NCBI GenBank assembly: GCA_001802645.1
Contig: MGZJ01000034.1
Location: forward strand, 32,605 to 96,604
Length of the DNA: 64,000 nucleotides
Direction: 5' to 3'
Source: Geobacteraceae bacterium GWC2_53_11
Lineage (GTDB): Bacteria; Desulfobacterota; Desulfuromonadia; Geobacterales; Pseudopelobacteraceae
Both the position numbers and the translations under genes were made by a program. The stretch's first letter is position 1. The number at the start of each line of letters is the position of its first letter. The notes beneath the pieces were generated by a model. It worked only from the letters and a program-made list of their open reading frames with translations, was not told where the DNA came from and did no database searches. This document shows, one piece after another, positions 49,684-58,999 of the stretch.

Positions 49684-51336
49684 TCAAGCCAGCTTAAACT
49701 GTGCGACGAGCATATTCAATTCTTCTGACAACCTGGCAAGCTGGCCGGCAGCCATGGCAGAATCCTGTATCCCTTTTGTCGTTTCGGTCACAGCAACAGT
49801 GATCTGCTGAATATTACTACTGATTTCCAGAGTCGTTGCCGTCTGTTCCTCCGCGGCGGTTGCAATCTGGTTTACCTGCGCCGTGACACTGTTGACCTGC
49901 TCAAGGATTTCCTTAAGAGCCTCGCCTGAGCGGGATGCTTCACGAGTTCCCAACTCAACCTCTACCACGCCCTGCTCCATCATGGTCACGGCAGAGCGCG
50001 TTTCCTCCTGAATGCTCCGGATCATTGCACCGATTTCTCTCGTCGCAACCGAGGTGCGGCCCGCCAGCGCCCTCACTTCGTCGGCAACAACGGCGAAGCC
50101 ACGCCCCTGTTCTCCGGCTCGGGCCGCCTCAATAGCCGCATTGAGGGCCAGCAGATTGGTCTGATCGGCAATGTCCTCGATGGTGCCGACGATCTCGCCG
50201 ATCTGGTCCGAGCGCTGACCAAGCGAGCCGATGGTTTCCGAACTCTGGCGAACCCGCTCGGCAATGCGGTTCATCGCATCAATGGTGCGATCAACGACAG
50301 CAGTGCCGGCTTCGGCGGCTTCGCTCGCCATCCCTGATGCGTTGGCCGCAAACGTGCAATTGCGGGCGATATCCGTTGATGTGGCCGCCATCTGTTCACC
50401 TGCCGTGGCAATGGTAACGGCCTGGGCGGACATCTGTTCCGTTCCGGTTGCCATCTCTTCGGCGCTCGAAGAGAGCTGAACCGCGGCCGATGCGACCTGC
50501 TGCGAATTGCCCGCCACCTGCATGATCGTGCCGTGCAGCTTATCCACAAACTGGTTGAATGCTCCGGCAAGCTGGGCAACTTCGTCACGGCCGGCCACGG
50601 CCAGGCGCTTGGTCAGATCGCCTTCACCGCTGGCAATGTCGCTCAGCATGTCCAGCACCCGGGCAATCGGATGGGTGCAGGAGCGGGCAATCAGCAGACC
50701 GGTAGCCGCACCGCAGACAATCATCACCACAATCATGATCATCATGAAAGTGAAGGTCGTGTGGTAACTGCTCATTCTGCTCTGATACATGGTATCGCCA
50801 TCGGTTATGTTGGACTCAACGATGGCTTTGATTGCTTCCGCCGGTTTGGCATACAGCGGAGCCACCGCTGCTGTTGCAAAGGAAACTGCCGCGGCATGCT
50901 CCTCACGGTTGCCGCTCGCGGCGGCAGCCATGGACATGTCCGCCAGCTTGACGCCCTGGCTGTAGTACCCCTCGAACCCCTGCCGGAACCGCCCCAACAG
51001 TTCCTTTTCCTTGGGATCAAGCGGCTGTTTGTCAAAGAAAGTCAGTGTTTCCCGTATCTTCTGCGCGCGCTGGGACATATCCGTGGATTTTTCCTTGAGC
51101 TTATCCACATCCGAAAGGGCCAGCATGTAGACCAGATCGAGGCGGATGCCGAGAAATTGCCGGTCAAGATCCGACAGATTGGCCACATGCTTAAGCGATA
51201 AATTTGCATCGCCAAGAGAACTGCTCATATTGCGGAGATTAAAAAGCCCTGCGCATCCAATGATGACCAGGGCAAGGGAAAACAGCGAAATAAGTATGAT
51301 GAGACGTGTTCTGATTTTGATTTTTCGCAACGCCAT
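49684..51336 (-). CDS. Methyl-accepting chemotaxis protein
   Basis: 550-residue chemoreceptor. First membrane segment about 12-33, a periplasmic four-helix-bundle sensor (about 35-190), second membrane segment (about 193-216), HAMP domain (about 217-270), and a long cytoplasmic signalling domain (about 280-550) with the conserved hairpin tip [18 protein letters not shown] near its middle. The C-terminus ends in Q-F-K-L-A without a CheR-tethering pentapeptide. Ligand unknown. Three tandem 10-bp repeats lie about 150 bp upstream of the start, and a terminator follows the gene. Confidence 0.95.
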   Translation of the reverse strand: MALRKIKIRTRLIILISLFSLALVIIGCAGLFNLRNMSSSLGDANLSLKHVANLSDLDRQFLGIRLDLVYMLALSDVDKLKEKSTDMSQRAQKIRETLTFFDKQPLDPKEKELLGRFRQGFEGYYSQGVKLADMSMAAAASGNREEHAAAVSFATAAVAPLYAKPAEAIKAIVESNITDGDTMYQSRMSSYHTTFTFMMIMIVVMIVCGAATGLLIARSCTHPIARVLDMLSDIASGEGDLTKRLAVAGRDEVAQLAGAFNQFVDKLHGTIMQVAGNSQQVASAAVQLSSSAEEMATGTEQMSAQAVTIATAGEQMAATSTDIARNCTFAANASGMASEAAEAGTAVVDRTIDAMNRIAERVRQSSETIGSLGQRSDQIGEIVGTIEDIADQTNLLALNAAIEAARAGEQGRGFAVVADEVRALAGRTSVATREIGAMIRSIQEETRSAVTMMEQGVVEVELGTREASRSGEALKEILEQVNSVTAQVNQIATAAEEQTATTLEISSNIQQITVAVTETTKGIQDSAMAAGQLARLSEELNMLVAQFKLA

Positions 51337-51734
51337 GCTTAAATCTCCTTTGGCTTACGTGATGACATATTATGCGAATCAGCCAAACCGAATTCATTGT
51401 CCCGATACTTTGGCTGTTTGATCTATATAATTAAAACAAATTTTGTATACAGAGTAGACAACGGCACCGCAAGCTATAGTTCCTGACATTTCCTGACATT
51501 TTCTGACAACGTTTACAAGTGGTGCGCGCCTCAACATTGCAACAAAATAACCCGTACAAGACGGGACTATCAGGGGCAGCTTATCCGGTGAGTTGCAGGC
51601 GAAGGAAAGGAAAAACACGAGGAGTATTATTCCCGTTCGGTAAAGAGAAAGGTGGTTGCGCTGGCAAATGCGGAACTGCATGGTCTTGCGAGGACGTTGT
51701 TGGAGAAGCACGAGTTGAAGTTTGGTGGTAAACA
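51337..51734. other. Intergenic region: chemoreceptor leader, 10-bp repeats, coding remnant
   Basis: The first part is the AT-rich leader of the chemoreceptor gene with no clear promoter. Three direct 10-bp repeats follow (51481-51510). From about 51600 a plus-strand frame reads smoothly to a stop at 51760 (for example V-V-A-L-A-N-A-E-L-H-G-L-A-R-T-L-L-E) but has no plausible start except an internal GTG, so it looks like the tail of a decayed gene. Its end overlaps the terminator of the small protein on the other strand. Confidence 0.4.
51481..51510. repeat. Three tandem 10-bp repeats
   Basis: TCCTGACATT, TCCTGACATT, TTCTGACAAC stand head to tail, one helical turn apart. The arrangement resembles a multi-site operator for a regulator binding one face of DNA. 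Confidence 0.7.
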
Positions 51735-51758
51735 GAAAAGGCGGCCAATTGGCCGCCC
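51735..51758 (-). terminator. Intrinsic terminator after the 41-residue protein
   Basis: Palindrome GGCGGCCAATTGGCCGCC (51740-51757) is followed on the minus strand by UUUUCUGUUU. It ends the small membrane protein transcript. Confidence 0.8.
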
Positions 51759-51768
51759 GTAAGAAATA

Positions 51769-51894
51769 TCACTTGTTCCCATCCGCACGTTTTTGCCGTC
51801 TGCGCCTCCAGGCGGCGCGGCCGCCGAAAAATACTCCGGCAAGGGTCAGAACCCAGATGGTAATGGTAACTGCATATTCACTGGTGGTGATCAT
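51769..51894 (-). CDS. 41-residue single-span membrane protein
   Basis: Very short gene, encoding a protein with a hydrophobic helix (about residues 8-25, V-T-I-T-I-W-V-L-T-L-A-G-V) and a strongly basic tail (A-W-R-R-R-R-Q-K-R). CAGGAG lies five bases before ATG 51894, and a strong terminator follows the stop by about 10 bp, so the unit has all parts of a real gene. Positive-inside rule places the C-terminus in the cytoplasm. No family recognised. The Cys-rich small protein gene lies 48 bp upstream in the same direction. Confidence 0.65.
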   Translation of the reverse strand: MITTSEYAVTITIWVLTLAGVFFGGRAAWRRRRQKRADGNK

Positions 51895-51942
51895 GATATC
51901 TCCTGAAACGCTGTTGTTTCCGGTCGAGCGGCCGGGTATCAG

Positions 51943-52224
51943 TTACGGCAACTGATACCCGGCCCCGGCAAACTGGATATTGGCCGGATCTTCGCAACGG
52001 GGCGGAGAAACGGCATGTACGCCATTACATTCCGGGCAACTTCCCACAAAAGTAGCCAGGGTGAAGGCTGTTCCGCACCCCTGGCAGGCAGTCTCTAATC
52101 CCCCTCCGGGGAGCGGTTTGCTTCTGAGAGCGCCACCGTGAGCCCGCGCAACAAACTCCACCAGATTCCTTCCTTCAGCAAACGGCCCTTCGCCGGCATC
52201 GTGGCCGCATCCGCAATTTCCCAT
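51943..52224 (-). CDS. Small Cys-rich zinc-ribbon-like protein
   Basis: 93-residue soluble protein. N-terminal C-G-C-G-H-D (4-9), then two CxxC knuckles, C-Q-G-C (about 47-50) and C-P-E-C (about 63-66), and a further Cys near 76. The knuckle pair suggests a structural zinc site; the N-terminal CxCxH could bind another metal. No named family recognised. AAGGAG lies seven bases before ATG 52224. The stop codon lies within a 14-bp inverted repeat (51931-51963), which has no U-run and so is probably not a terminator. Confidence 0.72.
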   Translation of the reverse strand: MGNCGCGHDAGEGPFAEGRNLVEFVARAHGGALRSKPLPGGGLETACQGCGTAFTLATFVGSCPECNGVHAVSPPRCEDPANIQFAGAGYQLP

Positions 52225-52326
52225 CGTGTTATCTCCTTACGTCAATTTTAATCATAGGAGTGGAGTCTACCTGCAACCGCTCCGCAACGTATTGATGCAA
52301 GTCAAAAAAAACGCTTACTCTGTGCA

Positions 52327-52355
52327 CAAAAAAGGCGGCCACGTGAGCCGCCTTC
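52327..52355 (-). terminator. Intrinsic terminator after the VOC protein gene
   Basis: On the minus strand AAGGCGGCUC / GGCCGCCUU forms a stem (52332-52354) followed by six U. It lies about 18 bp after the stop of the VOC gene and resembles the terminator at 51735-51758. Confidence 0.85.
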
Positions 52356-52372
52356 GTTGTTTCACCTGCTGC

Positions 52373-52747
52373 TTATGCCGCAGGTTTCATGGAGTCCGGA
52401 TTCGCCTGCCACAGTGCCAGCATGGCCCCGGCCGGATCCGTAATGATGCTGAACCACCCCATGCCGGGGACCTCGGTGACATCCTTGCAGATCGTTGCCC
52501 CAAGGGTGCGGGCCTTTTCAGCGGCCACGGCCACGTCGTCCACCAGAACATATGCCATCCAGTAGGAGGGGGAATCGGGCTGGACGGTCTTCATGATGCC
52601 GCCGCCGGTTCCTTCACCCACGTTGATGAGGGTGTACTCTGCTCCAGGTACGTCTTCCAATTTCCAGTCAAACAGTTTGCTATAGAATTCCTTGGCCCCG
52701 GCCACATCGGTGGTTGCCAATTCAACATGTACAAATGGATTTGCCAT
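52373..52747 (-). CDS. VOC superfamily (glyoxalase/dioxygenase-like) protein
   Basis: 124-residue protein of the vicinal-oxygen-chelate fold with the paired beta-alpha-beta-beta-beta modules: F-V-H-V-E-L-A-T-T-D (5-14) with A-K-E-F-Y-S-K-L-F-D-W-K at 18-29, and in the second half A-T-I-C-K-D-V and F-S-I-I-T-D-P-A-G-A (about 98-107). Similar short proteins are annotated as glyoxalase or bleomycin-resistance relatives; the reaction is not known. Possible metal ligands are His7 and a C-terminal acidic residue. Stands alone with its own terminator. Confidence 0.9.
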   Translation of the reverse strand: MANPFVHVELATTDVAGAKEFYSKLFDWKLEDVPGAEYTLINVGEGTGGGIMKTVQPDSPSYWMAYVLVDDVAVAAEKARTLGATICKDVTEVPGMGWFSIITDPAGAMLALWQANPDSMKPAA

Positions 52748-52936
52748 GACTCATACTCCTTTCCGTCTTTTTATGTACGACCTGCGATTATTATACGCCC
52801 GTGCAGAGGATGCAAAAAGCCTTTTCAGTGATGCAAAAGGGAGGCGCTCTACGGATTGAAACGTGCTATTCTGTTGCAAAAACAGGGTAATAGGCGGAAA
52901 ATAATCGTGTAGAGATGAGTGAGGGAGGTGATATGT

Positions 52937-53365
52937 GTGCTTGTCTCACAGGTCACGCCTTATGGTACCGCCGGGGTTGGTGTGACACTTCTGACCGCGG
53001 TCAAGAGTACGACCCAAACCGCACGGACTTCAGTGTCGGCAGCTCCGAATCCCGTTGCGTCAAAGCCTTATGAAGTCGAGCTTTCAGGCATGGCACGGGC
53101 GCAGTCGTTGCATCTGCAGGGGTTCAGCGCACAGATGATCTCCGTCAAGCTGGGGCTGGATATGAACATGGTGAACCAGTTCCTGGGCAACATCGAACCG
53201 TCCGTGACCACGACGTATGTCGAACCCAAAAAGATGTATCAGGAGCCGAAGGCGCTTGCGCAGGGGCGCGAGCAGCTTGGTACGGACCTGACTCAGCTGA
53301 ACCTGATACGGTATACGTGGGAGACGATGGCTCGCAAGGGCAAAGAAAACGTGCTGTTGACATGA
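52937..53365 (+). CDS. Hypothetical protein with helix-turn-helix-like segment
   Basis: 142-residue protein I cannot assign. The N-terminal part (about 1-45) is Thr/Ser/Val-rich without clear structure; residues about 50-85 (M-A-R-A-Q-S-L-H-L-Q-G-F-S-A, then I-S-V-K-L-G-L-D-M-N-M-V-N-Q-F-L-G) fit a helix-turn-helix in which A-Q-M-I-S-V-K-L-G-L forms the first helix and turn. The C-terminal third is polar. GTG at 52937 has GGAGG eight bases upstream; the ATG at 52932 is in another frame. Possible DNA-binding protein, moderate doubt. Confidence 0.6.
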   Translation: MLVSQVTPYGTAGVGVTLLTAVKSTTQTARTSVSAAPNPVASKPYEVELSGMARAQSLHLQGFSAQMISVKLGLDMNMVNQFLGNIEPSVTTTYVEPKKMYQEPKALAQGREQLGTDLTQLNLIRYTWETMARKGKENVLLT

Positions 53366-53532
53366 TATGACTCGCTTCTTGTGACCGCCGGGCAAGTTCC
53401 GCTGTTTCATTCCCTGCCAAACTCCTCTGAATCCTCCGCAGTAAATGTCTGTTGACGCTGCTTCATGCCAGATGGTACTTTTCCCCTACGATACGTGAAT
53501 ATACCGGTGTCGAAGATTCCGGAGGGTGGGGC

Positions 53533-55284
53533 ATGGGGAAACTGGTATGGTGTGGAATTGTTATGGTGCTGCTGGTAACCGGCTGCGGCTGGAATGGTAC
53601 GCCGACCCGGGAAAATGATATTACCCCGCTGACATCGATTACGATAACCGCTGAATATTCGACCATTGCTGCGAATACGACCACCAGGCTTACTGTTGAG
53701 GGTGACTTCTCCGGTTATTTTAAAGATGACGTTACCGATCAGGTGACGTGGTCGAGTAATGTGCCATCGGTGGCGGCGTTTGGTTTGACAAGCGTTCCAA
53801 ACCGGGTGAAGGGTGTGAGTACGGGGAGTGTCGTCGTGACGGCGACGGTGAAGGGGGTTTCCGCGACCATTCCGATTACTGTCAGTGCCGCAACCATTTC
53901 CAGTATAGCTGTTGCCGCTCCCCCTGCTTTGGTACCTAAAGGTAAGACCCATCAGTTTATTGCCCTTGGTACCTTTCTGGATGGTGCAACCAGCTCCGTT
54001 CAGGACATAACATTTGATGCCACATGGGCGTCCAGCGCTGAAGCCGTTGCGACCATCAGTGACCTCGAAAGCAGCAAGGGGCTTGCCAAGGCTGTTGCCG
54101 CCAGCGGCACCGCCATCATATCAGCGACCTTTAACAGCGGAGGCGGTGGAATTGATGTCATCGGCAGTGCCGATATGAGCGTCACCAATCCAGTTGTGAC
54201 GGCCATATCGGTGTCTCCGCCAAACCCGACGGTACTGTCTGTTACAACCAAGCAGTTTACCGCCACCGGTACTTATTCCGATGGAACTACCGCCGATATT
54301 ACCTCTCAGGTTTCCTGGAGTTCCTCTAACGAGACCTTGGCGATAATGAGCGGCAGTGTGGCGCTGACGCTCGCTCCAGGGGCTGCCACCGTCAGCGCCA
54401 CTAAAGACGGTGCCAGGGGGGAAACAAACCTCACGGTGACCGGAGGCACGTTGAATAGTATCGCCGTTACCCCGGCAACACCTACGCTGGTTAATGGCAC
54501 CAAAGCGCGCATAACTGCTACCGGAACTTTTAGTAATAACAGTCAACGGGATATTACCGGAGCTGTCACCTGGACAACGGATGCAGCTTTTGCGACGGTG
54601 ACTCCGGCAGGTGGGAACCTGGCCTGGTTGAACGCTGTAACCGGCGCCACTTCGGCCGGAACGACTATTTCAGCAAAAGCATCAGGAATAACCCGTGATA
54701 TAGCACTTACAATCACTACGCCACCGGCGCCAGCCGTTACATCCATAGCAATTACTCCCGTCAGCCCGACATTGTTAATTGGAACAAGCACCCCGCTTAT
54801 CGTAACTGCGAGATTCAGTAACGGTGCTGAGCAGGATGTGTCTGCACTCGCTGTGTGGACATCGGATAGCAATAAAGTTACGCTTGGCACCAGCGACCTT
54901 GCCGCGGGACGCATTACCGGTGTTACTGCCACCAGCGGCGCGGCCCTGCCAACCATCACCGCGACCTATGGTGATAAAACGGATGCCACGACGGTAACGG
55001 TTACGACAGCTCCGACGCTTTTAAGCGTGGCCGTTTCCTGCCCTGCTGTGTCAGTTGGAAATCAGGTTCCGTGCACCGTTATGGCAACCTATTCAGGTGT
55101 TTCCCCCATTAATGTAACCAGGGATGCTACAGCCTGGATGGTCGGTTCGGAAAATTTTCTTGCAGTTGCCGACAGTATCAACCAGCCGGGAGAGGTTATC
55201 GGCGTCAGCGGAGGTTCGACAACCCTGACTGCCACGTTTGGCGGAATAACGGCACCAACTGTTACCATTATTGTTACTCCTTAG
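53533..55284 (+). CDS. Lipoprotein with six Ig-like (Big_2) repeats
   Basis: 583-residue exported protein. The signal peptide ends in a lipobox L-V-T-G-C near residues 14-18. The rest consists of six bacterial Ig-like repeats of about 85-100 residues, each starting with a phrase such as I-S-S-I-A-V or V-T-A-I-S-V-S-P and containing T-A-T-G-T-F/Y-S-D/N-G or a variant. Such repeats are found in surface and adhesion proteins. ATG at 53533 is chosen because GGAGG precedes it and the lipobox follows; the open frame extends to 53452. The outer-membrane beta-barrel gene follows after 14 bp, so the two probably form an envelope pair. Confidence 0.85.
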   Translation: MGKLVWCGIVMVLLVTGCGWNGTPTRENDITPLTSITITAEYSTIAANTTTRLTVEGDFSGYFKDDVTDQVTWSSNVPSVAAFGLTSVPNRVKGVSTGSVVVTATVKGVSATIPITVSAATISSIAVAAPPALVPKGKTHQFIALGTFLDGATSSVQDITFDATWASSAEAVATISDLESSKGLAKAVAASGTAIISATFNSGGGGIDVIGSADMSVTNPVVTAISVSPPNPTVLSVTTKQFTATGTYSDGTTADITSQVSWSSSNETLAIMSGSVALTLAPGAATVSATKDGARGETNLTVTGGTLNSIAVTPATPTLVNGTKARITATGTFSNNSQRDITGAVTWTTDAAFATVTPAGGNLAWLNAVTGATSAGTTISAKASGITRDIALTITTPPAPAVTSIAITPVSPTLLIGTSTPLIVTARFSNGAEQDVSALAVWTSDSNKVTLGTSDLAAGRITGVTATSGAALPTITATYGDKTDATTVTVTTAPTLLSVAVSCPAVSVGNQVPCTVMATYSGVSPINVTRDATAWMVGSENFLAVADSINQPGEVIGVSGGSTTLTATFGGITAPTVTIIVTP

Positions 55285-55298
55285 AAGAAAGGACTTAT

Positions 55299-55949
55299 AT
55301 GAACAAATTTTCTCTCAGTATAGCCGTACTCGGTTTCTTGCTAATCTTCTCTGTCCCTACCCGGGCGCAGCATTCCGGTCCCTACATCGGAGCATTCCTT
55401 GGCGGCAGTGCGTTAATGAACAGCAAAAGCTCCGATAATCTGGGTGATTCCCGCCTCTCCTACAAGCCGGCCCTGATGGAGGGGACCATGGTCGGCTGGG
55501 ATCTTGAACCGGGCAACGCCATGGGTGAGGGGCGGCTCGAACTCGAGTACAGCCGTCGCAGCAATTCGCTCGACAAGGCGACCTATAACACCGGGAGTGT
55601 TCCGGGCGGCGGCAAGATGACCGCCGACAGCCTGCTGTTCAACTGCATCGGCGTGTTTCGTGACGATACCATCTGGTCTCCCTATCTCGGCCTCGGTCTC
55701 GGCGCGGCGCGCCTCAAGGCTGACAATCTTACCGTTACGGGCAAACTTCTCAGCAACGACTCCGCCGTTGTTTTCGCTTATCAGGTTCAGACCGGTTTTG
55801 ACATTGAGCTGTCCAAGTATTTCAGCCTCGATCTTGGCTACCGTTATTTCAGCACCGCCCGCCCCACATTCGTCGAGGCGAGCGGGCGTAAATTTACCAT
55901 GGATTACGTCAGCCACAATGTTGTTCTTGGTCTGCGGGTCGGCTTTTAA
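55299..55949 (+). CDS. Outer-membrane beta-barrel protein
   Basis: 216-residue exported protein. Signal peptide about 1-23 (cleavage after R-A-Q), then alternating amphipathic strands with Gly/aromatic pattern: G-P-Y-I-G-A-F-L-G-G near the start, W-S-P-Y-L-G-L-G-L-G-A-A (about 127-138) in the middle, and a typical C-terminal strand N-V-V-L-G-L-R-V-G-F ending in Phe. This matches the eight-stranded OmpA-/OmpW-like barrel families. AAAGGA precedes the ATG. Probably co-transcribed with the Ig-repeat lipoprotein. Specific function unknown. Confidence 0.88.
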   Translation: MNKFSLSIAVLGFLLIFSVPTRAQHSGPYIGAFLGGSALMNSKSSDNLGDSRLSYKPALMEGTMVGWDLEPGNAMGEGRLELEYSRRSNSLDKATYNTGSVPGGGKMTADSLLFNCIGVFRDDTIWSPYLGLGLGAARLKADNLTVTGKLLSNDSAVVFAYQVQTGFDIELSKYFSLDLGYRYFSTARPTFVEASGRKFTMDYVSHNVVLGLRVGF

Positions 55950-56006
55950 CCGGCTGCACTACCGCAAAGCCGCTGCTGTCAAGCCCGATAGAATACAAAG
56001 GCCACG

Positions 56007-58229
56007 ATGCCCAACCCGTACCTCGATACACGTACCATTCTGATGCACACCATATTTTCCCGCCGTTTGTGGAACGATCGGCCGTGGCTGCGCTACGCCG
56101 CTGCCATAGCCATCATCATGGCGGCGGCAGCAGGCCGCATACTGTTTTTGGGCGATCTCGGGATACGGGCCCCGTACATGACCTTTTACCCGGCGGTTAT
56201 GATCGTGACTCTGTTTTGCGGTCTGTATGCCGGTTTTCTGGCAACGTTTCTTTGCGCCCTCCTTGCCTCGTATTTCTGGATAGAACCTTTACATCAGCTT
56301 TCAATCAGGACGCCAGCCGATTGGCTGGGGCTGCTTGTCTTTATGGCCAGCTGTTCGGCTGTTGCCAGTGTGGGCGCATTGCTGCGCCGGTCGGAGCTGC
56401 GGAATGTGGAGATGGAAGCCCGGTTGGCATTATATAACGAACGGAAGCAGTCCGAAGACAAGCTCAACATGGCGCTGGCCGCGTCGAGAATGGGGGTCTG
56501 GGAGTGGAATCTGAGTACCAATGCGGTGTTCTGGTCGCCGGAGTGCCATGAAATTGTCGGGCTGAAGGATTTCAACGGCAGCTTCGAGGCGTTTGCAGAG
56601 CTGATACATCCTAATGATGCGGCGCATGCCATGGAAACCGTATCCCGTTCTCTCGCTCAGGATAATGCCTATATCGACGAGTTCCGTATCATCCGCCCCG
56701 ATGGGAAACTATGCTGGCTTCAGAACCATGGCCGGGTTACCTATGATGCGGACCGGACGCCGCTGCTGATGGTCGGTACGGTTCAGGATGTTACCGACCG
56801 CAAGCAAATGGAAGAGATGCTGAAAGAGAGCGAAGAGCGGTTTCGTTCCATCGTGGAAAATTCTCCCAATATGATCATGATTCATGCGGACGGAAAATAT
56901 GTCTACCTGAATCCGGCCGCAGTTAAAGGTTTCGGCATTGAGGATCAGCAGGAGTATATCGGAAAGCCGATTGTCGAAGCGGTGCATCCCGATTTCCGTG
57001 ATTGTGTCCGTGAGCGTTTAAACACAATTTATCGTTATAACCAGTCTGCTCTCAAGTCGGAACAACAGCTGCTGCGTAAGGATGGCAGCGCCTTCTGGGC
57101 CGAGATAACCGGAATCCCGACGGTTTTTAACGGGAGTAAATCAGTACAGGTGATTGCCGTTGATATCACCGCACGCAAACGGTCCGAGCTGGCCAATGAA
57201 CGGCTGCTGCTGCGCCAGCGGGCGATGCTGGACAACCTCCCCATGATGGCATGGCTCAAAGACAGGGACAGTCGCCTTGAAATGGTAAACGAGGCGTATG
57301 CAAAAGCCTGCGGCTGTTCCGTTGACGACTGTATCGGCAAGACCGACCTGGAACTGTTTCCTGAGGAATTGGCCAGGGGGGTCATGGCTGATGATCATGC
57401 CGTGTGCGCCACTGCGGTAAGAATTCAGAAAGAAGAGCTTATCACCACCCCACAGGGGACGCATTGGTACCTTGTCTACAAAACCCCGCTCTTTGACGAA
57501 CAGGGTCGGGTCCTGGGCACCATGGGGATTGCCCAGGACATCTCCGAGCGGAAGCAGTATGAGACGGAGCTGCGCGGCTATTCCCATCGTCTGATCGAGA
57601 TGGATGAAAATCTGCGGAAACATCTTGCCGCCGAGCTTCATGACGAGATCGGCCGTGACCTGACAGCTCTCGGGATGAATATGGCTGTCATCGGCAATGG
57701 TGTGGCAGAGCTGGAGTCGGTCAAGATTGGCGAAAAAATCCAGGATACGGTAAAATTAATTGAAAACATCAGCCGCACCGTCAGGGGGATCATGGCCGGT
57801 CTCCGGCCGCCGGTTCTCGATGACTTCGGGTTGCTGGCAGCTCTTCGCTGGCACGGCAGGCTCTTTTCGGAACGAACAGGGGTCGTGGTCGATGTTTTGG
57901 CAGAGGACTCTTTTCCCCGGCTGGCGACTGAAAAGGAGACGGCTCTGTTCCGCATTGCGCAGGAGGCGCTGATGAATGCCGCCAAGCATGCGGGTGTCCG
58001 GTCCGTAACAATGACGTTGGGAATATGCGATGAAACGGTCCGACTTGTCATTGCCGATCAGGGGAAGGGCTTCATGCACGGGGTTTTTGAACCTTCCCGG
58101 GACGGTTCCGGATGGGGGCTGAAAATAATGCGGGAACGGGCAGAAACCGTAGGCGGTCGTTTTCAGGTCGAATCGGATCCGGGCGGTGGTACTGCCGTAT
58201 CGGTCATTGTACCGGTAAAGGAGGCTTAG
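56007..58229 (+). CDS. PAS sensor histidine kinase, NarL-type (HisKA_3)
   Basis: 740-residue sensor kinase. N-terminal DUF4118-like membrane domain with about four hydrophobic segments (about 25-125), three PAS domains (about 150-265, 275-395 and 400-520), a HisKA_3 dimerisation domain with the phospho-acceptor His in A-E-L-H-D-E-I-G-R-D (about 544-553), and an ATPase domain ending in G-W-G-L-K-I-M-R-E-R-A. The response regulator gene follows without a gap, so the two form a pair. Start at 56007 has AAAGG five bases upstream; ATG 56043 is an alternative. Signals sensed are unknown. Confidence 0.93.
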   Translation: MPNPYLDTRTILMHTIFSRRLWNDRPWLRYAAAIAIIMAAAAGRILFLGDLGIRAPYMTFYPAVMIVTLFCGLYAGFLATFLCALLASYFWIEPLHQLSIRTPADWLGLLVFMASCSAVASVGALLRRSELRNVEMEARLALYNERKQSEDKLNMALAASRMGVWEWNLSTNAVFWSPECHEIVGLKDFNGSFEAFAELIHPNDAAHAMETVSRSLAQDNAYIDEFRIIRPDGKLCWLQNHGRVTYDADRTPLLMVGTVQDVTDRKQMEEMLKESEERFRSIVENSPNMIMIHADGKYVYLNPAAVKGFGIEDQQEYIGKPIVEAVHPDFRDCVRERLNTIYRYNQSALKSEQQLLRKDGSAFWAEITGIPTVFNGSKSVQVIAVDITARKRSELANERLLLRQRAMLDNLPMMAWLKDRDSRLEMVNEAYAKACGCSVDDCIGKTDLELFPEELARGVMADDHAVCATAVRIQKEELITTPQGTHWYLVYKTPLFDEQGRVLGTMGIAQDISERKQYETELRGYSHRLIEMDENLRKHLAAELHDEIGRDLTALGMNMAVIGNGVAELESVKIGEKIQDTVKLIENISRTVRGIMAGLRPPVLDDFGLLAALRWHGRLFSERTGVVVDVLAEDSFPRLATEKETALFRIAQEALMNAAKHAGVRSVTMTLGICDETVRLVIADQGKGFMHGVFEPSRDGSGWGLKIMRERAETVGGRFQVESDPGGGTAVSVIVPVKEA

Positions 58230-58862
58230 ATGCCGATCAGAATAGTAATAGCCGACGATCACGCGATAGTGAGGGAAGGCCTTCGGATGATTCTTGAATC
58301 GCAGAGTGATTTCCAGGTCGCCGGTGAAGCCGTGACCGGCCGCGAGGCGTTGCTCCAGGCAGAAGCGCTTCAACCGGATGTCATTATCATGGATATCGCC
58401 ATGCCTGAATTGAACGGCATCGAGGCGGTCCGCATGATCAGCGAACAGGTGCCGAGCACCAGGACAATCATGCTTTCCATGCACCATACCCAGGAGCATG
58501 TCTTTCGTGCCGTCCAGGCGGGGGCCAGCGGCTACATTCTCAAGGAGTCGGCAGGATCGCATGTGGTAACCGCGATTCGTACGGTTATGAAGGGGCTTCA
58601 GTACTTCTGCGAAGGGGTTGAAGCTCCTCCGAAAACCCGCTCCGTACCCCGGAGCCCTGTCGACCGTCTCAGTCCGCGGGAGCTGGAAGTAATTCAGCTG
58701 GTTGCGGAGGGTAAAACAAGTGTCGAAATAGCTGAAATACTGTCCCTTTCTCCCAAGAGCATCGAAACCTACCGGAGCCGTCTGATGCAGAAGCTCGGCA
58801 TCAATAATATTCCCGCCCTTGTCAAGTTTGCCATCCTGCACGGTATTACGCCTTCGGAATAA
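58230..58862 (+). CDS. NarL/LuxR-type response regulator
   Basis: 210-residue regulator with a receiver domain (1-120; acidic D9-D10, phospho-acceptor Asp in I-I-M-D-I-A-M-P about 51-58, Lys about 105) and a LuxR-type helix-turn-helix (about 145-205; L-S-P-R-E-L-E-V-I-Q-L-V-A-E-G-K then S-P-K-S-I-E-T-Y-R-S-R-L-M-Q-K-L). It starts immediately after the kinase stop codon, which makes it the cognate partner. Target genes unknown; no target site could be identified. Confidence 0.95.
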   Translation: MPIRIVIADDHAIVREGLRMILESQSDFQVAGEAVTGREALLQAEALQPDVIIMDIAMPELNGIEAVRMISEQVPSTRTIMLSMHHTQEHVFRAVQAGASGYILKESAGSHVVTAIRTVMKGLQYFCEGVEAPPKTRSVPRSPVDRLSPRELEVIQLVAEGKTSVEIAEILSLSPKSIETYRSRLMQKLGINNIPALVKFAILHGITPSE

Positions 58863-58999
58863 ATTTTGTTTTAATCAAACTTTCCCGACAGACACCCGAA
58901 ACAAATACCTTTACAGTGCCTACGTATATTTCAGAAACACGGCAGAAAGGCGCGTGCCGCCGTTAAAGCTGCCGGGCAATTGGTTACGAGGTGCGGTGA

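Noticed and set aside
51600-51760. Plus-strand reading frame ending at 51760
   Set aside because: No acceptable start codon with a ribosome site; overlaps the opposite terminator. Kept only as a possible gene remnant.
57756-58841. 361-residue minus-strand open frame
   Set aside because: Antisense to the kinase and regulator pair, both of which have clear domains.
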